A stretch of 64,000 nucleotides of DNA from Pelomonas sp966111775 (GTDB lineage Bacteria > Pseudomonadota > Gammaproteobacteria > Burkholderiales > Burkholderiaceae_C): positions 1-64,000 of the forward strand of contig CBHWBD010000002.1 of the NCBI GenBank assembly GCA_966111775.1, given 5' to 3'. The notes below the pieces were generated by a model that saw only the letters and a program-made list of their open reading frames with translations, was not told the origin of the DNA and did not search any database. Made by a program: the position numbers and the translations under genes. Below, one piece after another: positions 36,264-46,521 of the stretch (position 1 is the first letter of the stretch; every line of letters begins with the position of its first letter).

Positions 36264-37334
36264 ATGACCTCCACAACACCGCCCGTGCCCCGCCTGACCT
36301 CGCTGTCCCACGGCGGCGGCTGCGGCTGCAAGATCGCTCCCGGCGTGCTGAGCGAGATCCTGAAGAACACCCGCAACTTCCCGGCGCCGCCGCAGCTGCT
36401 GGTGGGCATCGAGACCGCCGACGACGCCGCGGTCTATCAGCTGACCGACGACATCGCGCTGATCGCGACGACGGACTTCTTCATGCCCATCGTCGACGAC
36501 CCCTTCGACTTCGGCCGCATCGCCGCGACGAATGCCATCAGCGACGTCTACGCCATGGGCGGCACGCCCATCATGGCCCTGGCCCTGGTGGGCATGCCCA
36601 TCAATGTGCTGCCGGTCGACGTCATCGGCAAGATCCTCCAGGGTGGCGAATCGGTCTGCAGCGCCGCGGGCATCCCGATTGCCGGCGGCCACACCATCGA
36701 TTCGGTCGAAGCCATCTACGGCCTGGTCGCTTTGGGCGTGGTGCATCCCAAGCGCATCAAGCGCAATGCCGATGCGCGCGTCGGCGACCGGCTGGTGCTG
36801 GGCAAGCCGCTGGGCGTGGGCATCCTGTCGGCGGCGCTGAAGAAGGAGGCGCTGTCGGCCGAGGGCTATGCGCAGATGCTCGCCACGACGACCCAGCTCA
36901 ACACGCCCGGGCCCGACCTGGCCGCGCTGGCGGGCGTGCATGCGATGACCGATGTCACCGGCTTCGGTCTGGCGGGCCACGGGCTGGAGCTGGCGCGCGG
37001 CGCCCAGGCCAGCGTGGAGATCGCCTGGGACCGCGTGCCCCTGCTGCCTGGCGTGCGTGAACTCGCCGAGGCCGGCATGGTGACTGGCGCCTCCGGGCGC
37101 AACTGGGCGGGCTACGGCGCCGAGGTGCTGCTGCCCGACGGCTTTTCCGCCGTCGACCGCGCCCTGCTGACCGACCCCCAGACCAGCGGTGGGCTGCTGG
37201 TGTCCTGCGATGCCGGCGCCGTGGACGAGGTGCTGGAGGTCTTCCACCGCCACGGCTTTGGCGCCGCGGCCGAGATCGGCAGCGTGGTGGCCCGCGGCAC
37301 CGAGGGCAGTCGCCTGCGCCTGCGCCAGGCCTGA
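36264..37334 (+). CDS. selD: Selenide, water dikinase (selenophosphate synthetase)
   Basis: A 356-residue enzyme that makes selenophosphate from selenide and ATP. The active-site loop SHGGGCGCKIAP carries Cys where some species use selenocysteine, so no recoding is needed. Metal and ATP motifs DDAAVYQL, TTDFFMPIVDDPFDFGRIAA, and the Gly-rich ALVGMPINVLP region are present, and the end has TDPQTSGGLLVSC. Together with mnmH it forms a tRNA-selenation module; selA and selB are not in the window. Confidence 0.96.
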   Translation: MTSTTPPVPRLTSLSHGGGCGCKIAPGVLSEILKNTRNFPAPPQLLVGIETADDAAVYQLTDDIALIATTDFFMPIVDDPFDFGRIAATNAISDVYAMGGTPIMALALVGMPINVLPVDVIGKILQGGESVCSAAGIPIAGGHTIDSVEAIYGLVALGVVHPKRIKRNADARVGDRLVLGKPLGVGILSAALKKEALSAEGYAQMLATTTQLNTPGPDLAALAGVHAMTDVTGFGLAGHGLELARGAQASVEIAWDRVPLLPGVRELAEAGMVTGASGRNWAGYGAEVLLPDGFSAVDRALLTDPQTSGGLLVSCDAGAVDEVLEVFHRHGFGAAAEIGSVVARGTEGSRLRLRQA

Positions 37335-37412
37335 ACGCTCTCGCGTCGTCCTACAGACAAAGCCTTCCAGTCGGCGAAAACTGGCGTCATCAGGAGCAGG
37401 CCAGGAGATGAC

Positions 37413-37619
37413 ATGGAAACAGGACAGGCAGACCCCCTGCATCCGGGCTGGGTCAAGGGCTGGATGGTGCTGCGCGTGAAGCAGCAGATCCCGGGCGACT
37501 TCGTCAGCTTCCATGCGCATGTCGCCGAGGCCCAGACCGAAGCCCAGCGGCGTGGCCCGGGCCATCAGGTCTTCCACGGCAGCCACCGCATGGGCAGCGA
37601 AGAGTTCATCGTCGACTGA
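37413..37619 (+). CDS. Small hypothetical protein
   Basis: A 68-residue acidic protein (METGQADPLHPGWVKGWMVL to MGSEEFIVD). A purine-rich CAGGAGATGAC sequence precedes the start. It has several His and Trp residues but no known motif. Composition looks like a real protein. Function unknown. Confidence 0.55.
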   Translation: METGQADPLHPGWVKGWMVLRVKQQIPGDFVSFHAHVAEAQTEAQRRGPGHQVFHGSHRMGSEEFIVD

Positions 37620-37650
37620 AAACAGGCCGGGCGAGTGCATCCGGCAGACC

Positions 37651-37926
37651 TCAAGGCGGCGCGACATGTTCGGCATGGCGGCACAGCCAGGAGACGTAGG
37701 AAATCTTGCCCTTGGGCCTGCTGTAGCGCTGCTTCCTGAACGTGAGGCGCACGCGCCCCGCCCAGGCGGCGTCTATTTCGACGCACATTTCATCGTCGAC
37801 CGCACAGGCCGGGTCTGGCAGGGACTTGCTGGCCAGGGCGATGTATTGACCGGGAACCCGGCTCAGGATGCCGTTGTCGGCATTGGCGGGTACTGGCGGG
37901 GAGGGGTGGTCGAGGGCTGCTGTCAT
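37651..37926 (-). CDS. Small hypothetical protein
   Basis: A 91-residue protein. The N-terminal third is Pro-rich; the C-terminal part VRLTFRKQRYSRPKGKISYV followed by SWLCRHAEHVAPP is basic with one Cys-His pair and looks like a folded domain. It is convergent with the preceding small gene. No family recognised. Confidence 0.5.
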   Translation of the reverse strand: MTAALDHPSPPVPANADNGILSRVPGQYIALASKSLPDPACAVDDEMCVEIDAAWAGRVRLTFRKQRYSRPKGKISYVSWLCRHAEHVAPP

Positions 37927-38077
37927 GGCGCCATCGTGGCCGGACGCAGGCTCACCAGATGAGCCCGCATGCCACGGACTTTTACGCTTGCCGGCACGCT
38001 GCCGGCGCCGGGAATGGCTAGAGTCAGAGCGCTGCGCTCAGACGCAGCCTTAGCGGCAAGAGGAGCTCAGGGCGCGC

Positions 38078-40156
<2,079 letters not shown>

Positions 40157-40308
40157 GGCGCGCGGGCCTTCTGGAGCGTCGACGGCTTGGCGCAAGGATC
40201 AAGCCTCGCTGCGCAACACTGCGACACACATCGGCGGCATGCGCCGCAGTAGAGTTTTCTCGAGCCGGTAGTGGCTCGCCCCCTGGCCAACACATCCAAG
40301 GATCCAAG

Positions 40309-40530
40309 ATGACATCCACGACATTGCTGCGCATCGCGCTGGTCTCCGCCGCCCTTGTCACGGGCAGCTCTCTGGCCCTCGCCGCCGGCAGCCGCCAGAA
40401 CCACCACTGCAAGATGGCCGACGGCAGCATGGACACGGCCAAGACCAAGAAGGCCTGCCTTGCGGCCAAGGGCACCTGGGTCAAGGACGCCCCTGCTGCC
40501 GGCGACGCCGCCTCGGCGCCGAAGAAGTAG
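40309..40530 (+). CDS. Small exported protein
   Basis: A 73-residue protein with a signal peptide (LLRIALVSAALVTGSSLALA) and a mature part of about 46 residues containing two Cys (HHCKMADG and KKACLAAKGTW), which could form one disulfide. The ATG at 40309 is chosen over upstream in-frame codons that lie in a non-coding stretch. Similar tiny periplasmic Cys-pair proteins occur in many Burkholderiales. Function unknown. Confidence 0.7.
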   Translation: MTSTTLLRIALVSAALVTGSSLALAAGSRQNHHCKMADGSMDTAKTKKACLAAKGTWVKDAPAAGDAASAPKK

Positions 40531-40543
40531 AGCGCCAGAAGCC

Positions 40544-41878
40544 TCAGGCGGTGATGAACATCACCGCGACGGCGACGGCCATGACACCGGTGGCCGCCCA
40601 GCCGAACACACGGTGCCGGCTGGACATCGTCAGCTCGCCCATCACGCGGCGCGACTGGCCTATCCACATCATCACCACCATGATGGGCACCGAGATGACG
40701 CCGTTGACGACGGCGCTCCAGACCAGCGCCTTGATGGGATCCAGTTCGAACAGGCTCATCAGTGCGCCAATGACTGTCGCGGCGATGATGATGGCGTAGA
40801 AGCCGCGCGCCTCATGGAAGCCATGCGACAGGCTGGCCTTCCAGCCGAAGACCTCGCTGACCGCATAGGCCGCCGAGCCCGCCAGCACCGGCACGGCCAG
40901 CAGGCCCGTGCCGACGATGCCCAGCGCAAACACCGCGAACGCGAACTCGCCCGCCACCGGTCGCAGGGCCTCGGCCGCCTGGCCTGAAGTCTGGATGTTG
41001 GTGATGCCGTGCAGGTTGAGCGTCACCGCCGTGGCCAGCACGATGCAGAGCGCGATCACGTTGGAGAAGGACATGCCGATGTAAGTGTCCTGCTTGATGC
41101 GGAAGAGGTGCTCCTGTGCATAGGCCGGCACCAGCCGCATTTCGGCCGCATGCGGCCGGGTCTGGATCTCCTCGACCTCCTGCGACGCCTGCCAGAAGAA
41201 GAGGTAGGGGCTGATGGTCGTCCCCAGCACGGCCACCACCATGCCGGCGTAGTCGCTGAACTTGGCATCCACAGGGAAGAAGGCCCAGGGCTGCAAGGAC
41301 TCCACCGTGGCCTGTCGCCACGGCACCTGCACCACCAGGACGACGGCGAAGTAGGAGAACAGCGCCAGCGTCAGCCATTTCAGGATGCGCACCGAACGCT
41401 CGTAGGAGAAACACACCTGGCCCAGCACGCAAAGCGCGCCGAACCCGACGATGAACAAGACCCGCGAACCGCCCACCAGCATGCGGGCGGCTTCGGCCAT
41501 GGCGCCGATGTCGGCCGCGATGTTGATGGTGTTGGCGACGACCAGCAGCGCGACCAGGCCCAGGGTCAGCCAGCGCGGGCAGACCTTGGCGATGTTGGCG
41601 GCCAGCCCCTGGCCGGTGACCCAACCGATGCGGGCCGACAGCATCTGGATGCCGATCATCAGCGGCGTGGTCAGCAGCAGGGTCCAGACCAGGCCGAAGC
41701 GGAACTGCGACCCGGCCTGCGAATAGGTGGCGATGCCGCTCGGGTCATCGTCGGCGGCACCGGTGATGAGGCCGGGACCCAGGCGCCTGGCCAGGGCCTT
41801 GGTGTCGGGCAGCCGGTCGCGGGCGTTCGCAAAGGCCCGGGACAACAGGAAAGCGTTGCGGAGAATGAGTTGTTGCAC
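40544..41878 (-). CDS. Nramp-related divalent-cation transporter
   Basis: A 444-residue protein with 11 predicted helices and the Nramp fold. The helix-1 metal motif is GADDDPSGIATYSQAG, that is DPSG in place of the classical DPGN. The helix-6 motif is TISPYLFFWQASQEVEE, without the Met of the classical MPH. Both changes occur in Nramp-related groups that carry other ions or lack classical Mn/Fe selectivity. The Asp ligand is kept. Substrate uncertain. Confidence 0.88.
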   Translation of the reverse strand: MQQLILRNAFLLSRAFANARDRLPDTKALARRLGPGLITGAADDDPSGIATYSQAGSQFRFGLVWTLLLTTPLMIGIQMLSARIGWVTGQGLAANIAKVCPRWLTLGLVALLVVANTINIAADIGAMAEAARMLVGGSRVLFIVGFGALCVLGQVCFSYERSVRILKWLTLALFSYFAVVLVVQVPWRQATVESLQPWAFFPVDAKFSDYAGMVVAVLGTTISPYLFFWQASQEVEEIQTRPHAAEMRLVPAYAQEHLFRIKQDTYIGMSFSNVIALCIVLATAVTLNLHGITNIQTSGQAAEALRPVAGEFAFAVFALGIVGTGLLAVPVLAGSAAYAVSEVFGWKASLSHGFHEARGFYAIIIAATVIGALMSLFELDPIKALVWSAVVNGVISVPIMVVMMWIGQSRRVMGELTMSSRHRVFGWAATGVMAVAVAVMFITA

Positions 41879-42351
41879 GGGTGTCTCCCCGCCGCCGTGC
41901 CACGCGCACGGCGGAAGAATGCGGCGCTTTCTGGGAGCCGCAGGGTCACGAAGGTGTCCGGGGAGAAGGCTGGTCGGCAGAAAGCCGAACGCAGCAAGCC
42001 TGCTGTCCCGGGAAATGGAAGGTCGTCAGAGCCTCCACCGCCCGGGTTGCAGCCGCGCCGCAAGGCGATGGCTACAGACTGGACGGCGAAGGCCAGCAAC
42101 TAGGTGCTGGGGTCATGGCAATGCCGTCAGTGAAGGAACCGCGATTTTCTTCAGGCCCGCGATCAGGGTCAACCCGAGTTTGAGTCTGGAAACCTGGCTG
42201 CAAGGAAAGAGGATTTCGTCCTCTGTGCGAGGCCGCCGCGCCGGCGCCGCCGACGCCCGGCGCGGGCCCCATACGCGGGAATTTCTGAACCCGCCGCACG
42301 GGAACCTCGCTCCTAGAATCGTCCGCCAAGATAGGCGCTTGGGGAGCGAGG
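41879..42351. other. 473-base intergenic region between divergent transporter and desaturase
   Basis: No convincing gene. Next to the Nramp start, on its strand, lies a strong hairpin (CCGCCGTGC..GCACGGCGG at about 41892-41914) with a GGGGAG ribosome binding site, so the leader could control translation. I could not match it to a known Mn or Mg riboswitch. The rest, up to the desaturase start at 42352, shows only short GC-rich stems. Confidence 0.4.
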
Positions 42352-43209
42352 ATGAAGTCTTATAACGTTATCGGCTATCTGCTGATCGTCGTCTACGGGC
42401 TGGCCTGCGTCGCGGTCGCGCCGCCCGCCCTCGGTCCCTGGGGTGGACTGGCAGTCGCGGCGGTCTACTTCCTCGTGACGTGGTTCATCGGCGGCGTCTA
42501 CCTCTCCTGCGTGATCCACATGGGCATCGCGCATCGTGCGCTGGACTACAAGCCCTGGTTCGTGAAGGCGATCACCGTCGTCAACAACGCGTTCTTCGTC
42601 TACATCGACCCGGTGGCCTGGGTCAACCGGCACCGGCTGCACCACCGCTTTTCCGACCATCCGGGTGACCCCAACAAGCTGGCCTCCGACGGTCTGTGGC
42701 GCACGTTGTGGCTGTGCATGTTCCCGTATCCGACCACGGACAACGTCGCCAACGATGCAATCTTGAAGACCTGGCCGTTCCGCCTGGTGTCGAACTGGCC
42801 GTTCATCATCGTGGCGACCGCCGGCCAGTTGTGGCTGATTGCCGTGCTCACCCGCTCTTGGGCCTTCGCGGTGGTGATGTGGACGATGTTCCGGGTGTTC
42901 GCGCTGTGGATCAACATGGTCCAGAACTTCTGGACGCACGACCGCCGCTTCGGCTACCGGCATCACGACGATGAGCGCGACAACGCGATGAACATCGGCG
43001 AATGGCTGCCGGTCACGATCACCTTCAGCGCCTGCCTGCAGAACAACCACCACCACGCGCCGGGCTTTCTGCGCCTGAGCCACGTCGAGGGCGAATACGA
43101 CTTCGGCTTCATCGCGGCGAAGGCGATGAAGGCGCTGGGGCTGGTGAAGGCCACGCGGACCGGTATGGAGATCCCGAAGGACGTGACACTGCCGGCCGTG
43201 GGTTTCTGA
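42352..43209 (+). CDS. Membrane fatty-acid desaturase
   Basis: A 285-residue di-iron desaturase with about four helices. The three His boxes are HMGIAH, HRLHH and NNHHHAP, in the order and spacing of acyl-CoA/acyl-lipid delta-9-type desaturases. The motif RFSDHPGDPNKLASDGLWRT follows the second box as usual. It introduces a double bond into membrane acyl chains. It is convergent with a sterol-desaturase-like gene that is also a di-iron membrane enzyme. Confidence 0.92.
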   Translation: MKSYNVIGYLLIVVYGLACVAVAPPALGPWGGLAVAAVYFLVTWFIGGVYLSCVIHMGIAHRALDYKPWFVKAITVVNNAFFVYIDPVAWVNRHRLHHRFSDHPGDPNKLASDGLWRTLWLCMFPYPTTDNVANDAILKTWPFRLVSNWPFIIVATAGQLWLIAVLTRSWAFAVVMWTMFRVFALWINMVQNFWTHDRRFGYRHHDDERDNAMNIGEWLPVTITFSACLQNNHHHAPGFLRLSHVEGEYDFGFIAAKAMKALGLVKATRTGMEIPKDVTLPAVGF

Positions 43210-43255
43210 CGCGGACAAGCGGCAGGCGTCGCGCCCGCCGCGCGGGCTGAGATCG

Positions 43256-44413
43256 TCAGGCCGGCGACTTCGCCTTCAGCGCCTTCTTGGGCCGGGCGCG
43301 GAACGGATACAGCGCCTGGGCCCAGAAGCCGGCCGGGAGCTCTTCCTTGTACAGGCCGTAGGTATGCGGCCAGCTGCCGTCCGCGGGCAGGTAGTGCGTG
43401 CCGAACAGCCGGTCGATCCACGGGAAGTGGATGGCGAAGTTCTTGTCCAGCGCTTCCTTCTGCGACGTGTGGTGCCAATGGTGGAAGCGCGGCTGGATCA
43501 GGAAGGGCTCGAGCCATTTCACCGTCGGGCCGAAGTTGCAGTGCGCCCAGGTCGCGTGGATGGTCACGAAGAACAGGTAGGCCACGATCATGTCGTGCGG
43601 GAAGATGAACATCATCGGCACCAGCATGAAGGCACGCACGATGACGTCGTCGACCAGGTGCGAGCGCGAGCCGGCAATCCAGTCCAGGCCCTTGGACGAA
43701 TGGTGGATCGCGTGGAAGCGCCAGAGGAACGGGATCTTGTGGAAGGCGAGATGGACGGCGTACTCGCACAAGTCCGCCACCAGGATCGCCAGGAAGAACT
43801 GCACGATCCACGGCAGGGCCGCCATGGCATTCAGGATGGCGGGCACACCCAGCAAGGTCGTGAGCTGCGTCGCGGGCAGCAGGATCAGGAAGGACGTGAT
43901 CTGGATCGGAAGGTGCGTGGACAGGAAGTACTTGATGTCCAGCAGCCATTCGGGGCGAAACACGCTCTGCTTCGGATAGGCCGGCCACAGCACCTCGATC
44001 GGCGAGAAGATGAGGGTCATCAGCAGCATGTCCAGCAGGAACCAGTCCAGGCCGATGGCCGGACCGTCGTGCAGTTCGCCGTTGATGGGCACGCTGGCGC
44101 CGCCCCACAGCGTGGCCAGCAGGGCCAGCGTGATGCCGGTCAGGCCCAGGATCTTCTTGCGTCGCAGGATGGCGTTGAGCACGCCGAAGACCAGCGCGCC
44201 CACGATGACCCCCTGGATCACGCCGCGCATGATCGCCATCGGGTAGTGCGGCCGCAGCTCGGGCGAGGTCAGGAGTTGCGGGAAGTGCAGGCAGATCACG
44301 GCGCCCAGCGCCAGCAGCCCGAAGAAGGCCGACAGGATGCCGCTCCACCAGCCGCTGCCGAAATGACTCGGCGCACCATCGCCGAAGACTTCGTTGATCT
44401 TTTGTTCGAGCAC
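43256..44413 (-). CDS. Sterol-desaturase/fatty-acid-hydroxylase family protein
   Basis: A 385-residue membrane di-iron enzyme. His clusters are HLAFHK, FHAIHHSSKGLDW and QPRFHHWHHTSQ, then the usual FGTHYLPADG close to the end. Six to seven helices precede and include them. A GTG at 44413 preceded by AAAGGGGAGC is the best-supported start; the frame is open to a GTG at 44440. The family hydroxylates or desaturates sterol, fatty-acid or carotenoid substrates; which one is not clear. Confidence 0.9.
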   Translation of the reverse strand: MLEQKINEVFGDGAPSHFGSGWWSGILSAFFGLLALGAVICLHFPQLLTSPELRPHYPMAIMRGVIQGVIVGALVFGVLNAILRRKKILGLTGITLALLATLWGGASVPINGELHDGPAIGLDWFLLDMLLMTLIFSPIEVLWPAYPKQSVFRPEWLLDIKYFLSTHLPIQITSFLILLPATQLTTLLGVPAILNAMAALPWIVQFFLAILVADLCEYAVHLAFHKIPFLWRFHAIHHSSKGLDWIAGSRSHLVDDVIVRAFMLVPMMFIFPHDMIVAYLFFVTIHATWAHCNFGPTVKWLEPFLIQPRFHHWHHTSQKEALDKNFAIHFPWIDRLFGTHYLPADGSWPHTYGLYKEELPAGFWAQALYPFRARPKKALKAKSPA

Positions 44414-44691
44414 GATCCGCTCCCCTTTTCTCGTTGCCACCGGCGGATGGCGGCATCTCGGAATGGCGCGAGTCTAAATGCGGCCTTCTGCGGGGTGAAT
44501 GCAGGGATCGTGGCGGTACGTGACGTAGTAGCTTCCAACGGGACTCATGCCGGCCCGCTTCCGCAGGGGCCCGCCGTCGCGTGATACTCCGGCGCCCCCG
44601 AGGGATCACCGTCTTCCATGCAAGCCCGCGTCGAGCCGCCCGTCTTTCAATGCCATAGCCCCCCGCAGTGCCATTGCGCGCGCCTGGTCGC

Positions 44692-45561
44692 ATGAGCAGG
44701 CCCTTGAGTTGGGCGGCAGGCGCGACAGCCCTGGCGCTGGCCTGGGCGGGATGGCACTGGCTGGGTGCCGGGCCGGTGCCGTCAGCTGCCGCGCCGGCCG
44801 CGTCGACGTCCGGCAGCAATCACCTCGCCCTGCCACCGCCTGAGCCGTCTGCCAGCCCAGGCCCGGCTGCCGCGCCGGCGCCAGCGCCGCAGCCGGCACC
44901 ACGCCCAGCGCCCCCTGCACCGAGGGGTGACGTGGTGACGGGCATCGGTTCCGAGGGCTTCGGCCCCCATGTGCAGCGCGCCCTCGACAGCGGCGACCCG
45001 CGCCAGGCCCTGGAGGCGGCGCGTTGGATCGCCAGCTGCCGGCCCGACAGGGACGTGGAATCCATGATCAACGGCAGCCATCCCAAGTACCGCCTCGTCC
45101 TCCCGCCCGAGAAGCGGGCAGAGGTGATCACCAGCGAGCGCCAGAACCAGCGCTTCTGCCAGACCCTCACCCCCGATCTGATGGCCCAGCACCAAGTGCT
45201 GGTCTCGCGTGCCCTGGATGCCAAGGTGCCGGGAGCCGGGCTGGCGTACTACGACAGTCTGAGCCTGGAGACCCGCAGCCCGACCGAGCGTGAACGCGCG
45301 CTGCAGGGCTTGCGCGCCGATGTGGAGCACGGGCAGGAGATGGCGGTCCCGTTGTTGGCGCTTCAGGAGCTGGGCCAGTCGCGTGTCGAGCAGTTGGCGT
45401 ACACCAAGCTGATGGATCTGCTGGTCCTGAAAGGCATCCTGCCGCCCACGGCCGGGCTGGTGCTGCCGAAGCCGCCCGAGACGCCCTACTCCCTCGAGGA
45501 GCAAGCCGACGCAGCCGCGCTGGTCACGCGCTTGTGGCCGCGCTTCAAGCGGCCTGGATGA
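44692..45561 (+). CDS. Membrane-anchored protein of unknown function
   Basis: A 289-residue protein. It has an N-terminal hydrophobic anchor (LSWAAGATALALAWAGWHWL), then a Pro/Ala-rich linker (residues about 40-85), then an alpha-helical domain (VQRALDSGDPRQALEAARWI and a Cys pair in SCRPDRD and FCQTL). The ATG at 44692 is preferred over a GTG 24 bases upstream. Its stop codon touches the left end of the mobile element at 45563, so the natural C-terminus may have been altered by insertion. Confidence 0.7.
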   Translation: MSRPLSWAAGATALALAWAGWHWLGAGPVPSAAAPAASTSGSNHLALPPPEPSASPGPAAAPAPAPQPAPRPAPPAPRGDVVTGIGSEGFGPHVQRALDSGDPRQALEAARWIASCRPDRDVESMINGSHPKYRLVLPPEKRAEVITSERQNQRFCQTLTPDLMAQHQVLVSRALDAKVPGAGLAYYDSLSLETRSPTERERALQGLRADVEHGQEMAVPLLALQELGQSRVEQLAYTKLMDLLVLKGILPPTAGLVLPKPPETPYSLEEQADAAALVTRLWPRFKRPG

Positions 45562-45562
45562 G

Positions 45563-45700
45563 TGTCGGTTTGCGCTCACCCAAAACTGAAAGTCGGCGCT
45601 GATCAACCACATGGCTCTCCGCGAGTCATCAGACTTTGAACCCCTGTCTCACTCAAGTCTGAACTATCGGTTTTTCGTTTCGCTCAACTTTGAACTTTCG
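45563..45700 (+). repeat. Transposon left end A
   Basis: Starts TGTCGGTTTGCGCTCACCC and contains later motif copies TTTCGCTCAACTTTGAACTT and CTGAACTATCGG. It is closely similar over about 140 bases, in the same orientation, to the left end at 61984-62121, and more distantly to the one at 58637. Confidence 0.8.
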
Positions 45701-45892
45701 GCGCCTGCAACCTTGGCCTCCAGACGATGCAGCTTTGACCGGTGCGGGCGCCGCATCGGCCCACTGGCCGTTGACATAGACCGCACCGTCCCGCGCTTCG
45801 ATGACGCCGAAGTACGGAGCTGACTCGCTGATCCGCAGCAGTACCGGGCCGAAGATTGCACGACGTTCGAAGCCCCATCGTGCCGCTTGCAA
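45653..45892 (-). pseudogene. C-terminal remnant of a transposon-encoded protein
   Basis: The minus-strand frame holds GVIEARDGAVYVNGQWADAA and ends KFKVERNEKPIVQT at the inner side of left end A. The block IEARDG.(A/V)YVNGQ..DAAPAP recurs in the remnant at 58740-59003, and the tail KFKVERN.KP.VQT recurs beside left end B. No start or catalytic part remains. The family was not identified. Confidence 0.6.
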
Positions 45893-46048
45893 TTTGCACT
45901 GTCAGACAAAAAACCGGGTCCTGTCGGGCAATCGTCGGACGACGTAGATCCCTATGCTCCAAACGGAAACAAAGGCTTGATTGATCGACGCGGCCAAGCG
46001 ATTCCTGCCTGATCCCTGTCCCAGTCAAGTGACATCCGAGGAGCTTTC

Positions 46049-46183
46049 GTGAGCATAGGAAGAGCACTCTTGAACCCCGGCAGCCTGGTGAAGCTTGTGC
46101 GGGGCACTCTTGTCGCGGCGGCCTTGCGCCAGATGCCTCATGTCACGCCGGCACCTCAATCACAGCAAGGGCTCCAGCAATGA
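46049..46183 (+). CDS. Candidate RiPP precursor peptide
   Basis: A 44-residue ORF starting with GTG, preceded at six bases by a strong GAGGAG ribosome binding site. Its stop overlaps the thioredoxin ATG by four bases. The peptide opens MSIGRALLNPGSLVKLVRGT, has an amphipathic hydrophobic middle, and ends in a polar Pro/Gln-rich tail (MPHVTPAPQSQQGLQQ) with no Cys. Size, first place in the operon and the linked TldD/TldE proteases and peptide transporter suggest a ribosomal precursor peptide with a leader and a modified or cleaved core. This is inference; a mere translation-coupling leader is the alternative. Confidence 0.6.
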   Translation: MSIGRALLNPGSLVKLVRGTLVAAALRQMPHVTPAPQSQQGLQQ

Positions 46184-46521
46184 GTGCACAAGTAACTCCC
46201 GTCAGTGATGCGAACTTCGAGACCGAAGTGGCGCGCAGCGAGATTCCCGTCCTGATCGACTTCTGGGCCCCATGGTGCGGTCCCTGCATGGCCCTGCTGC
46301 CGACCCTTGAGGCCTTGGCGCCGATGTACGAAGGCAGCCTGAAGATCGTCAAGGTCAACATCGACGAATGCCCTGAACTGGCTGAGAAGTTCAACGTTCA
46401 AGGTATCCCCTATCTGGTCCTGGCCAAAGGTGGCGAGGCCTCGGCCACCTTGCACGATCGCAGCCGCACCCGCCTGGCCAGCGAGCTCGATGCCCTCCTC
46501 GATCAGGACGGCGAGGCATGA
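46180..46521 (+). CDS. Thioredoxin
   Basis: A 113-residue thioredoxin with the redox site FWAPWCGPCMALLPTLEALA and the cis-Pro in VQGIPYLVLAKGG. The fold is complete. It overlaps the small peptide gene before it and the P1 gene after it by four bases each, so all three are translated in series. A second thioredoxin is paired in the same way with the P1 paralogue at 53179-54386. The dedicated role here is unknown: redox partner or protein chaperone of P1. Confidence 0.93.
   Translation: MSAQVTPVSDANFETEVARSEIPVLIDFWAPWCGPCMALLPTLEALAPMYEGSLKIVKVNIDECPELAEKFNVQGIPYLVLAKGGEASATLHDRSRTRLASELDALLDQDGEA

Noticed and set aside
36300..36340. Selenocysteine codon in selD
   Set aside because: The active-site codon is TGC (Cys) and the frame is normally open.
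41879..42100. Mn- or Mg-responsive riboswitch upstream of the Nramp-like gene
   Set aside because: Only a GC-rich hairpin was found; the conserved loop bases of yybP-ykoY or M-box RNAs are not present.
45611..45823. 70-residue plus-strand ORF over left end A
   Set aside because: It lies wholly in transposon-end sequence, and the opposite strand carries the remnant shared with other ends.
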